A DNA stretch of 5,821 nucleotides from DASXBA01 sp046729895. GTDB lineage: Bacteria; Actinomycetota; Thermoleophilia; Solirubrobacterales; Thermoleophilaceae. This document shows, piece after piece, positions 1 to 4,470 of this stretch; position 1 is the stretch's first letter, and each line of letters opens with the position of its first letter. Position numbers and translations under genes: made by a program. The DNA lies in contig JBKPHP010000196.1 in the NCBI GenBank assembly GCA_046729895.1, positions 1-5,821 of the forward strand. Reading direction: 5' to 3'. A model generated the notes under the pieces. It searched no databases, was not told the origin of the DNA, and worked only from the letters and a program-made list of their open reading frames with translations.

Positions 1-64
1 AGGTGTCGACGAAGACCGTCTGCCGCACCTCGCCTGTGCGTACCTGTGCTTCCTCTATGGCCAT
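1..64 (-). CDS. Partial gene at window edge, N-terminus only, unidentified
   Basis: Only about 21 residues are visible, beginning MAIEEAQVRTGEVRQTVFVD, and the rest lies beyond base 1. The ATG at 64-62 is preceded on the minus strand by AAGGAG with a 6-nt gap, a strong ribosome binding site, which is why this start was chosen. An in-frame ATG at 100-98, after GGAGG with a 3-nt gap, would add 12 residues and is the second choice. The gene starts inside the end of the MoaD-like gene (stop 57-55), a 10-bp overlap that implies co-transcription and coupled translation. The visible stretch is too short to assign a family. The VRQTVFVD strand could be the first beta strand of an SRPBCC/START-type protein, but that is a guess. 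Confidence 0.65.
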   Translation of the reverse strand, partial: MAIEEAQVRTGEVRQTVFVDT

Positions 65-345
65 GTGAAGCTCCTTGTTTCGGGTGGGGGCCGTTGCCAT
101 CCGCCTCCCGACACCGGCAGGAGCAGAGCGACCTCGTCGCCATGCCGCAGCGGGCGGCGGCGCTCCACCTGGCTGCCGCCGACGACCGCGAGAGCAGAGC
201 GCAGCGCGGGCGCGAGCTCGGGGTGGCTCGCGCCGAGGCTCTCGTAGAGCTCCTCGATCGTCGCGCCGTCGGGCAGCTCGAGCGTCAAGAGCGGCGACGG
301 GGCGAGCCGCGCGATGCCCGAGCCGAGGCGAATGCGGACCTGCAC
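55..345 (-). CDS. MoaD/ThiS-like sulfur-carrier (beta-grasp) protein with C-terminal extension
   Basis: The product has the ubiquitin-like sulfur-carrier pattern: a first strand VQVRIRLGSGI, the LELPDGATIEELYESLGASHPEL helix region, the AVVGGSQVERRRPLRHGDEVALLLPVSGG hairpin, and the terminal Gly-Gly (residues 80-81 from GTG 345). In this family the C-terminal glycine is adenylated and thiocarboxylated to donate sulfur, as MoaD does to MoaE in molybdopterin synthesis. Here 15 further residues (GWQRPPPETRSFTWP) follow the Gly-Gly, which is unusual. I placed the start at GTG 345 because the family fold begins there and GGA lies 7 nt upstream. ATG 411 is an alternative. The frame stays open to 594, but that region is not MoaD-like. 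The cytoplasmic role is inferred. No MoaE or MoeB partner is visible, so the pathway (molybdopterin, thiamine or another) is open. Confidence 0.75.
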   Translation of the reverse strand: MQVRIRLGSGIARLAPSPLLTLELPDGATIEELYESLGASHPELAPALRSALAVVGGSQVERRRPLRHGDEVALLLPVSGGGWQRPPPETRSFTWP

Positions 346-486
346 GATCAGGTCCGATGGTACGCCTCGTCCGGGCACGCGGGTGCCGCGCTTCCCCTCG
401 ACAACACCCATCTGCACATCAAGTGAAAGCCGGCTCCGTGCTCGCGTTCGCCCGGGGCGCTCGGCGCAGAGAAGCTCGGTGACGTC

Positions 487-560
487 CGGGGCGCCGAAGT
501 TCAAGCGGCTCGTCCACCGCCTTAACGGTTTTCGAGACCGTTCCGCCACCCCGCCGCCCC
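487..560 (-). other. tRNA-Ser(CGA)-like segment, probable tRNA remnant
   Basis: On the minus strand a 6-bp stem (542-537 AACGGT with 529-524 ACCGTT) encloses the 7-nt loop CTCGAAA. This is the textbook anticodon arm of a tRNA-Ser with anticodon CGA at 534-532, U at position 33 and A at position 37. Further features are weaker: GGGGC (560-556) can pair with GCCCC (492-488) like an acceptor stem, and GCCG (509-506) with CGGC (496-493) encloses a TTGAACT core like a poor T arm. There is no D arm and no CCA end, so this is not an intact tRNA gene. It may be a decayed tRNA, an attachment-site fragment, or chance in GC-rich DNA. The rest of 346-630 shows no gene I can support. Confidence 0.25.
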
Positions 561-630
561 CAAACCCACGACCAACCATCGCCCGCCGCGTCACCTTGCC
601 CTTCGCCGGCTATCGATTGGCGGCGGTACC

Positions 631-948
631 TCAGAGACCGAGCACGAGCAGGAGGGCCTCGTCCACAGCGCGCATCTCCGAGGCGTCGAGTCGGCCCGCT
701 GAGCGGCTCAGGCGCTGGGGGTCGACGACGGTTGTTTGCTCGACCAAGGCGCGGGTCTCTTCACCGTTCAGCTGAATGGGCGGACGGAACGTCGCCGGCC
801 GTGCGCTCCTCGATGTAGGGGTGACCAGGACCGTGCTGAGACCCAGTAGCTCCTCAGATTGGACAACGACGCCGAAGCGAGCACCCCGCTGCTCACGTCC
901 TCGGGCTTGATGAGGAGCGGGCAGCCGGAAGGCTTCGCCTCGAACCAT
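631..948 (-). CDS. mazF: MazF/PemK-family toxin (endoribonuclease)
   Basis: At 105 residues the protein has the usual MazF length and order. It starts MVRGE, the family's RGEVW-type opening, followed by RGREQRGARFGVVVQ (residues 16-30, the loop and strand carrying the catalytic Arg, here Arg24), then STVLVTPTSRSARPATF (38-54, with the conserved Thr/Ser region), and VEQTTVVDPQRL (69-80, the family's Q-x-x-x-V/D-x-x-R-L strand). Known members cleave mRNA at short sequences when freed from the antitoxin. I chose ATG 948, with AGG five nt upstream and 2 nt after the antitoxin stop. GTG 954, which overlaps that stop as GTGA, is an alternative. The usual RPVVVVQ is RFGVVVQ here, so the conserved Pro is missing. 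The pair is transcribed as antitoxin then toxin. Toxicity and specificity are not shown by sequence. Confidence 0.85.
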   Translation of the reverse strand: MVRGEAFRLPAPHQARGREQRGARFGVVVQSEELLGLSTVLVTPTSRSARPATFRPPIQLNGEETRALVEQTTVVDPQRLSRSAGRLDASEMRAVDEALLLVLGL

Positions 949-950
949 CC

Positions 951-1199
951 TCACCTATCCGTGAGCGGGGGCGCCAAGTCTGCCATCTGCTCGCGAACAG
1001 CCTGCATCTCGGTGCGGTCCGCTGGGTCCGCTGCAAGGCGCGCGGCTTCTTCGCGGAGCGCCGAGCGGGCCCTCCGGCGGGCGGCCGCCTCCCGCAGCGC
1101 CGTGCGCACCGCTTCCGAGTCGTTCAGCCCGTCCGCCCTGACCACCTCCAGGGCAGCCGCAGCTGCTGGATCGAGGCGCACATGCAGTGAGCGAGTCAT
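951..1199 (-). CDS. Ribbon-helix-helix antitoxin partner of the MazF-like toxin
   Basis: This 82-residue protein begins TRSLHVRLDPAAAAALEVV, an N-terminal beta strand (about residues 4-10) followed by helix A, then NDSEAVRTALREAAARR as helix B (about 26-42). That is the ribbon-helix-helix DNA-binding layout of the CopG/Arc/MazE9-like class. The Arg- and Glu-rich tail (43-82) is the expected toxin-wrapping segment. The gene sits directly upstream of mazF with a 2-nt gap. There is no Shine-Dalgarno before ATG 1199, and a perfect inverted repeat lies 9 nt upstream. The RHH dimer therefore probably represses its own promoter, with the toxin as co-repressor, as in other type II modules. The RHH fold and position are clear; regulation is inferred. 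Confidence 0.85.
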   Translation of the reverse strand: MTRSLHVRLDPAAAAALEVVRADGLNDSEAVRTALREAAARRRARSALREEAARLAADPADRTEMQAVREQMADLAPPLTDR

Positions 1200-1208
1200 G
1201 CATGGAGC

Positions 1209-1227
1209 GTAGCACGATTTGTGCTAC
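1209..1227. promoter_or_regulatory. Perfect inverted repeat, probable mazEF operator
   Basis: GTAGCAC (1209-1215), a 5-nt spacer GATTT, and GTGCTAC (1221-1227) form a perfect 7-5-7 inverted repeat that ends 9 nt before the antitoxin start. Ribbon-helix-helix antitoxins commonly bind short repeats of this type placed over their promoter. On the minus strand TTGACG (1245-1240) followed 17 nt later by ACAAAT (1222-1217) is a possible but poor promoter overlapping the repeat. It would give a leader of about 10 nt or none. The repeat is certain; its function is inferred. Confidence 0.65.
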
Positions 1228-1260
1228 AGACGGGCGAGTCGTCAATCAGAAAGGGCCGCT

Positions 1261-1278
1261 GGGGCGAATTCTCGCCCC
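1261..1278. repeat. Perfect 7-bp stem, 4-nt loop hairpin upstream of the recombinase gene
   Basis: GGGGCGA (1261-1267) and TCGCCCC (1272-1278) enclose ATTC. The hairpin lies 17 nt before the recombinase GTG start, in the divergent gap between it and the antitoxin gene. No U-tract follows directly, and a terminator makes little sense between divergent genes. It may shape the recombinase leader RNA, bind a regulator, or serve as a recombinase binding arm. I cannot decide from sequence. Confidence 0.45.
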
Positions 1279-1295
1279 CATTCTCTTGACGCAGC

Positions 1296-2210
1296 GTGGC
1301 CACCCGCGACTCCCCTACGTTCGACCGCGCCATTGAGCTCTTCCTCGAGGACATGTTCGCGCTCGGTCGCCTGAACACCGAGCATTCGATCGCCGAGTAC
1401 CGCCGGACGGTGCGCAAACACGCCGATGATGCCGGCGGCGCCCGCCCCGACGCCACGACGCGCGACGAGGTGAAGGTGACGCTGCGCCGCTGGTCGCACC
1501 CGAACACCAAGCGGCGCAAGCGCACCATGCTCGTCTCCTTCTACGACTGGATGGTCGAGGAGGGGCTGCGTTCCGATAACCCAGCGCGCCAGATCCGAGC
1601 GCCGCGAGGGCGGCAGCCGCGGGTGCGTCGCCTGACGCTCGACGAGGTCCGAGCGTTCCTTGCAGCAGCGACTGGACGGTCGGAGAGACGGATGGCCTTC
1701 CTCGCGAGCTGCGCTGGCCTTCGCTGCAGCGAGCTGCGCCTCCTCCAGGGTCTTCACTTCGCCCGGAAGGGCTGGATCCTCGTCTCGGCCGAGTTGGCCA
1801 AGGGCGGTCGCGAGCGCTGGATTCCGGTGATGATCGACCTGGAGCCAGTCGTCGCGGAAATCCAGGAGACGACGAGCCATAAGGACTTCGTTCTGCCGGC
1901 CGCGCGCTGGGTCGACTCCGATCGCGGTCTGGTGCCCGTCGAGCGGCCGGAACAGCCGTGCGACCGGAAGACGATCTGGCGAACGGTGAAGCGGATCGGC
2001 CGCCGCGCGGGGATCGGCACGGATGTACACCCGCACCAGCTGCGGCACGCGTTCGCCGACCGCGTCACTCGGATGGCGGGCCTGCACGCGGCCCAAGCGC
2101 TGCTCGGTCACGCCTCGATCCAGACGACGGAGGGCTACCTGACGAAACCGTCCCCCGACGAGCTCGTGGCCGCCATGGCAAAGGTCACGATAAGTGGAGG
2201 GAAACCATGA
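1296..2210 (+). CDS. Tyrosine recombinase (phage-type/XerC/D-like integrase)
   Basis: The 304-residue protein has a SAM-like core-binding domain (about 8-100, including FLEDMFALGRLNTEHSIAEY) and a C-terminal catalytic domain. All active-site residues are visible: Arg143 in AGLRCSELRLL, Lys169 in LAKGGRERWIPV, His247 and Arg250 in HPHQLRH, His272 in LLGHASIQTTEGYL, and the nucleophile Tyr281. It should cut and rejoin DNA through a 3'-phosphotyrosine link, so it looks functional. The start is GTG 1296, with no clear Shine-Dalgarno; an internal ATG at 1353 would cut into the core-binding domain. Its stop overlaps the next gene's start as ATGA, so the two are translationally coupled. It lacks an obvious arm-binding domain, so it is nearer to Xer or small integrases than to lambda Int. 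Its neighbourhood of toxin-antitoxin genes argues for an integrated element rather than chromosomal XerC/D, though its target site is unknown. Confidence 0.9.
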   Translation: MATRDSPTFDRAIELFLEDMFALGRLNTEHSIAEYRRTVRKHADDAGGARPDATTRDEVKVTLRRWSHPNTKRRKRTMLVSFYDWMVEEGLRSDNPARQIRAPRGRQPRVRRLTLDEVRAFLAAATGRSERRMAFLASCAGLRCSELRLLQGLHFARKGWILVSAELAKGGRERWIPVMIDLEPVVAEIQETTSHKDFVLPAARWVDSDRGLVPVERPEQPCDRKTIWRTVKRIGRRAGIGTDVHPHQLRHAFADRVTRMAGLHAAQALLGHASIQTTEGYLTKPSPDELVAAMAKVTISGGKP

Positions 2211-2668
2211 GCAAGAGCTTGATCACCGGGAAGGTCGTCAACTACGAGGAGCCCGACTGGAAGCCGCTCGAGCGGCTCGCCAGCCCCTACCTGATGAGCA
2301 GCTTCATGTGGATGTTCGAGGTGGCAACAAGACGCGGCGAGAGGTTCCACGCTTACAAGCACATCGACACGCGACGCACCGCCCACATCGACATCGACGG
2401 AAATGGCCTCGGCTACGTCCTCGACGAGGATCGCTACGCGCGCTACCCGGCTTGGGTTCTCTTGCGGGCCGTGCTGCGTCCGTGGTGGGAGGAACTGCAG
2501 GCCTCACCCGAGGAGATTGCCCTCGCGCAGATCGCCATCGAGCGGGCCAAAGCCGACGCCTTCGGCAGCTCCCGCATGCTGGCTCCAGCACGCCGACGCG
2601 ACCTGGCGCTCGCGATCGAGGGGGCGCTCCTCCACGAGCCGGAGGCCTGGGAGCATGACGAGGCCTAG
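2207..2668 (+). CDS. Conserved-looking hypothetical protein coupled to the recombinase (ORF153)
   Basis: I do not recognise a named family. The 153-residue protein starts at ATG 2207 within ATGA of the recombinase stop and has GGAGG with a 6-nt gap upstream, a strong ribosome site and the reason for this start rather than the longer open frame from 1958. Residues 31-72 (SSFMWMFEVATRRGERFHAY, then HIDIDGNGLGYV) read like paired beta strands. Residues 73-94 (DEDRYARYPAW ... LRPWW) are rich in aromatics, and residues 95-141 look helical and charged (EELQASPEEIALAQIAIERA). There is no signal peptide or membrane segment. Residues 90-141 have a clear second copy at 3681-3836. Coupling to the recombinase suggests a role in the same process, for example as an accessory or regulatory factor, but this is inference only. 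Confidence 0.85.
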   Translation: MSKSLITGKVVNYEEPDWKPLERLASPYLMSSFMWMFEVATRRGERFHAYKHIDTRRTAHIDIDGNGLGYVLDEDRYARYPAWVLLRAVLRPWWEELQASPEEIALAQIAIERAKADAFGSSRMLAPARRRDLALAIEGALLHEPEAWEHDEA

Positions 2669-2859
2669 CTATTCCGCTCCTGTCTAAGGCACGCGACTCG
2701 TGTAAGTCCGGTCGCCGTGCCTGGGATGATCGCCCTCATGGCAACCGGGAGCCGTAGTCCCGAGCTCCTCGTCGAGGCCCGTGCCGCCTTCGCCCCGCCG
2801 ACTGGCAGGCTGCGCGCCCCGGTCCTTTCGGGTTCCCGCTCGGTGAATGCGTCCAGTGC

Positions 2860-2874
2860 GGCGCATGATGCGCC
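2860..2874. terminator. Small perfect hairpin between convergent genes, possible bidirectional terminator
   Basis: GGCGCA (2860-2865) and TGCGCC (2869-2874) pair around TGA. The site lies between ORF153 (stop 2668) and the convergent PIN toxin (stop 2936), where a two-way terminator would be expected. It has no U-tract and only six pairs, so the call is weak. A second weak hairpin (2746-2750 with 2758-2762) lies nearby. I see no gene in the 267-base gap 2669-2935. Confidence 0.3.
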
Positions 2875-2935
2875 AGGGGTGGAGCTAGTCGAAAGGGGCC
2901 GGCCGCCGCACCCCACGTCCAGGGAGGTTCAGAGC

Positions 2936-3328
2936 TCAGGCTGAACCTGGCGACGCGGTGCGAAGCCCTTCGTCCACGGCCGCGTCGAGCAGGCGCCGGT
3001 CGTACGCGACAAGCTCGTCTGCGTCGATGTACAGCGCCGTCGCCAGGTGGACTGCATCCAGCGTCCTGACCTTGTGCGCGGTCAGTCCAGCGGCATCCCG
3101 AAGGACGCGATCGCTGACGTCGACGAGGAGGCACGCGTCGAGCAGGCGTCGGGTTTCTTCCTGGACCTCATCCGAAGAGTTGGCGATCCTAGTCGCGCGC
3201 GGGACCTCGACGAGCGCGATCCGGCTCGTGGCGAGCACGACGTCGTCCGCCAGGTGACCTTCGAGGTCGGTGCTCTCGGTTTCCTCGATCACGAGCTTCA
3301 CCAGCGCCGAAGCATCTAGATAGAGCAG
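2936..3328 (-). CDS. vapC: PIN-domain toxin, VapC family, start codon non-standard
   Basis: The PIN fold is clear. Starting from CTG 3328 the protein reads LLYLDASALVKLVIEE, the usual VapC opening. It keeps all four acidic metal-binding residues: Asp5, Glu41 (in SRIALVEVPRA), Asp91 (in RTLDAVHLATAL) and Asp110 (in LVAYDRRLL). At 130 residues it has normal length. VapC toxins are Mg-dependent ribonucleases acting on tRNA or rRNA. The oddity is that no ATG, GTG or TTG precedes the first Asp in this frame: the next in-frame standard start is GTG 3301, which would remove Asp5 and the first strand. I therefore use CTG 3328, 7 nt after the antitoxin stop. Either CTG is used, coupled to antitoxin translation, or the start codon was lost by mutation and the toxin is silent. 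Confidence 0.75.
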   Translation of the reverse strand: MLYLDASALVKLVIEETESTDLEGHLADDVVLATSRIALVEVPRATRIANSSDEVQEETRRLLDACLLVDVSDRVLRDAAGLTAHKVRTLDAVHLATALYIDADELVAYDRRLLDAAVDEGLRTASPGSA

Positions 3329-3335
3329 CCTGCGA

Positions 3336-3602
3336 TCAGCGCTCAGCGCGGTCTTCCTCGATTGCCTCGGAAGCTGTCAGCTCGCCCCTGACCGGGAAGC
3401 GTCGGAGTGGTTTCTCGAGCGGGGTGGGAGGCGTGATGTCGGGGCCGGAGACGAGCCGCTGTATCCGGTCGCCGCGTACGGGCGCCAGGATCGCGACCGG
3501 TTCGCCGTCGTGTGTGACCTCGAGGGTCTCCCCATTGCGGACCCTACGGATCGTGGCGGTGAGCGTGTCGCGGAGTTCGCGAATTCCAATCCGGCGTCTC
3601 AT
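3336..3602 (-). CDS. Phd/YefM-family antitoxin of the VapC module
   Basis: This 88-residue protein begins MRRRIGIRELRDTLTATIRR and continues with ETLEVTHDGEPVAILAP (about residues 25-41), the typical Phd/YefM DNA-binding fold with its GIREL helix and the VTHDGEPVAIL strand turn. The C-terminal third (PLRRFPVRGELTASEAIEED) is the expected disordered toxin-binding segment. I chose ATG 3602 because the family fold starts there; the frame extends to 3644 without family likeness. No Shine-Dalgarno is visible. A TAACAT -10-like element eight nt before the ATG and tandem repeats at the start suggest a nearly leaderless, autorepressed message. It would neutralise the PIN toxin and repress the operon. 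Confidence 0.85.
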   Translation of the reverse strand: MRRRIGIRELRDTLTATIRRVRNGETLEVTHDGEPVAILAPVRGDRIQRLVSGPDITPPTPLEKPLRRFPVRGELTASEAIEEDRAER

Positions 3603-3619
3603 GTGACCACATGTTACCA
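3600..3619 (-). promoter_or_regulatory. Tandem 10-bp repeat with -10 element over antitoxin start, probable operator
   Basis: On the minus strand TGGTAACATG (3619-3610) is followed directly by TGGTCACATG (3609-3600). They differ at one base, and the last three bases are the antitoxin start codon. CATGTG and CACATG also form an inverted repeat with a 2-nt spacer (3600-3613), giving mixed direct and inverted symmetry as in known Phd operators. TAACAT (3616-3611) fits the -10 pattern, placing the transcript start within a few bases of the ATG. The repeats are seen; binding by the antitoxin is inferred. Confidence 0.55.
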
Positions 3620-3635
3620 CCAGGGCCTGCTCTGC

Positions 3636-3866
3636 TGGCAGCATGAGCGCTTCCCCGCCCCGGGTGCTCCTTCACGCGCGCTGCGTCCCTGGTGGGAAGA
3701 GCTGGACGCCTCGCCCGAGGAGATAGCCCTCGCCAGAATCGCCATAGAGCGCGCCAGGGACTCCGAGTCCGACCCCAGCTCAATGCTCGCACCTGGGCGG
3801 CGACACGAGCTCTCGCTCGCATTCGACCGTGGGCTCGCGCCGCCGCCTCCGACCGCCAACGACTAG
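3636..3866 (+). pseudogene. Truncated second copy of the ORF153 C-terminal domain
   Basis: From 3681 the frame reads LRPWWEELDASPEEIALA, against LRPWWEELQASPEEIALA in ORF153 (residues 90-107). Over 52 aligned residues I count 34 identities by eye, with the MLAP motif and the following Arg pairs kept. Likeness continues weakly upstream (ERFPA against ARYPA), but the N-terminal half is absent, replaced by the antitoxin promoter region. No start codon with a ribosome site is seen. In-frame GTG codons at 3603 and 3510 lie over or within the antitoxin gene on the other strand. I read it as a decayed paralogue, though a short expressed protein cannot be excluded. The similarity ends near 3836; the stop is at 3864-3866. 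Confidence 0.7.
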
Positions 3867-3887
3867 CCACGATGAGCTCCGCGCGCC

Positions 3888-3917
3888 TTGCGCCGGACGA
3901 CCAGACGGGCGTAGGCT
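3888..3917 (+). promoter_or_regulatory. Possible promoter of the SnoaL-like gene
   Basis: TTGCGC (3888-3893) and TAGGCT (3912-3917) are separated by 18 bp and lie about 33 bp before the ATG at 3951. The -10 fits the loose TANNNT pattern of high-GC actinobacteria and the -35 is weak. The 84-base gap to the previous frame leaves room for a promoter here. Confidence 0.3.
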
Positions 3918-3950
3918 CGCATCGGACTCGCAGTCGAAGAGAGGAGCACC

Positions 3951-4376
3951 ATGGCCGGCCAGAACGAGGACCTCATGCGGGCGTTCTACGACGATGTCAT
4001 GAGCGGAGGCGATCTCGATCGCATCCCGGAGCTCGTCTCCGAGGACGTGGTCGATCACGAGGCGCCGCCCGAGATGCCGAAGGGCATCGAGGGCGTCAAG
4101 GCGTTCGTGCAGATGTACCGGGGGGCCTTCCCGGACCTGAGCGCCTCGGTCGAGGACATCTTTGCGCAGGGTGACCGTGCTGTCGCACGAGTCAGGTACA
4201 CAGGGACGCACCAGGGCGAGCTCATGGGCGTTGCGCCGAGCGGGAATCGGGTCGACATCGAGACCATCGACATCGTCCGGATCGCCGACGGCAAATGCGT
4301 CGAGCACTGGGGCGTCACGGACAACATGGGGCTCATGCAGCAGATCGGCGCCATCCCGCAGCAGGCTCCGGCCTAG
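3951..4376 (+). CDS. SnoaL-like polyketide cyclase / ester cyclase family protein (NTF2 fold)
   Basis: The 141-residue protein has the NTF2-like layout of the SnoaL/ester-cyclase family: an N-terminal helix (LMRAFYDDVMSGGDLDRIPELVSEDVVDHEAPP), then KGIEGVKAFVQMYRGAFPDLSASVEDIFAQGDRAVARVRYTGTHQGELMGVAPSGNRVDIETIDIVRIADGKCVEHWGVTDNMG. His36, the FPDL turn (60-63) and the HW...D motif (His119, Trp120, Asp124) are typical. Family members range from aldol cyclases of aromatic polyketide synthesis to ketosteroid-isomerase-like enzymes of unknown substrate, and no polyketide genes are in view, so the substrate is unknown. The start is ATG 3951 with AGGAG four nt upstream. It is cytoplasmic, with no signal peptide. 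A strong GC stem-loop follows, so it is probably a single-gene transcript. Confidence 0.8.
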   Translation: MAGQNEDLMRAFYDDVMSGGDLDRIPELVSEDVVDHEAPPEMPKGIEGVKAFVQMYRGAFPDLSASVEDIFAQGDRAVARVRYTGTHQGELMGVAPSGNRVDIETIDIVRIADGKCVEHWGVTDNMGLMQQIGAIPQQAPA

Positions 4377-4388
4377 TTGATCGACAGC

Positions 4389-4409
4389 GGGGGCGGCGCG
4401 GCCGCCCCC
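4389..4409 (+). terminator. Strong GC stem-loop, probable terminator of the SnoaL-like gene
   Basis: GGGGGCGGC (4389-4397) and GCCGCCCCC (4401-4409) form a perfect 9-bp stem with a 3-nt GCG loop, starting 13 bp after the stop at 4376. There is no U-tract, as is common for stem-loop terminators in high-GC actinobacteria. Confidence 0.7.
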
Positions 4410-4470
4410 GTGATCGATGCCCGGGTGGAGGCGTGCCGAGAGCGATTAGGCGCGCAACCCGGTAGAACAC

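Noticed and set aside
487..560. An intact, functional tRNA-Ser gene
   Set aside because: No D arm, a poor T arm, a short acceptor stem and no CCA, so only a remnant-like call is justified.
346..594. N-terminal extension of the MoaD-like frame up to ATG 594
   Set aside because: The extra residues are Arg-rich and unlike the family, and they overlap the tRNA-like segment. The fold begins near 345.
1242..2111. A 289-residue open frame antisense to the recombinase
   Set aside because: It lies opposite a gene with a complete tyrosine-recombinase active site, and its translation has no recognisable fold or ribosome site. It is a shadow of high-GC coding DNA.
1958..2206. Longer form of ORF153 starting at 1958
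   Set aside because: It overlaps the recombinase catalytic domain in another frame. ATG 2207 with GGAGG six nt upstream and the ATGA overlap is the better start.
2717..2944. A 75-residue plus-strand frame between ORF153 and the PIN toxin
   Set aside because: No ribosome site, low-complexity composition and no family likeness. It also runs past the convergent toxin's stop.
3510..3635. Extension of the ORF153-remnant frame upstream over the antitoxin
   Set aside because: This part is antisense to the Phd-type antitoxin and has no similarity to ORF153; the similarity only begins near 3645.
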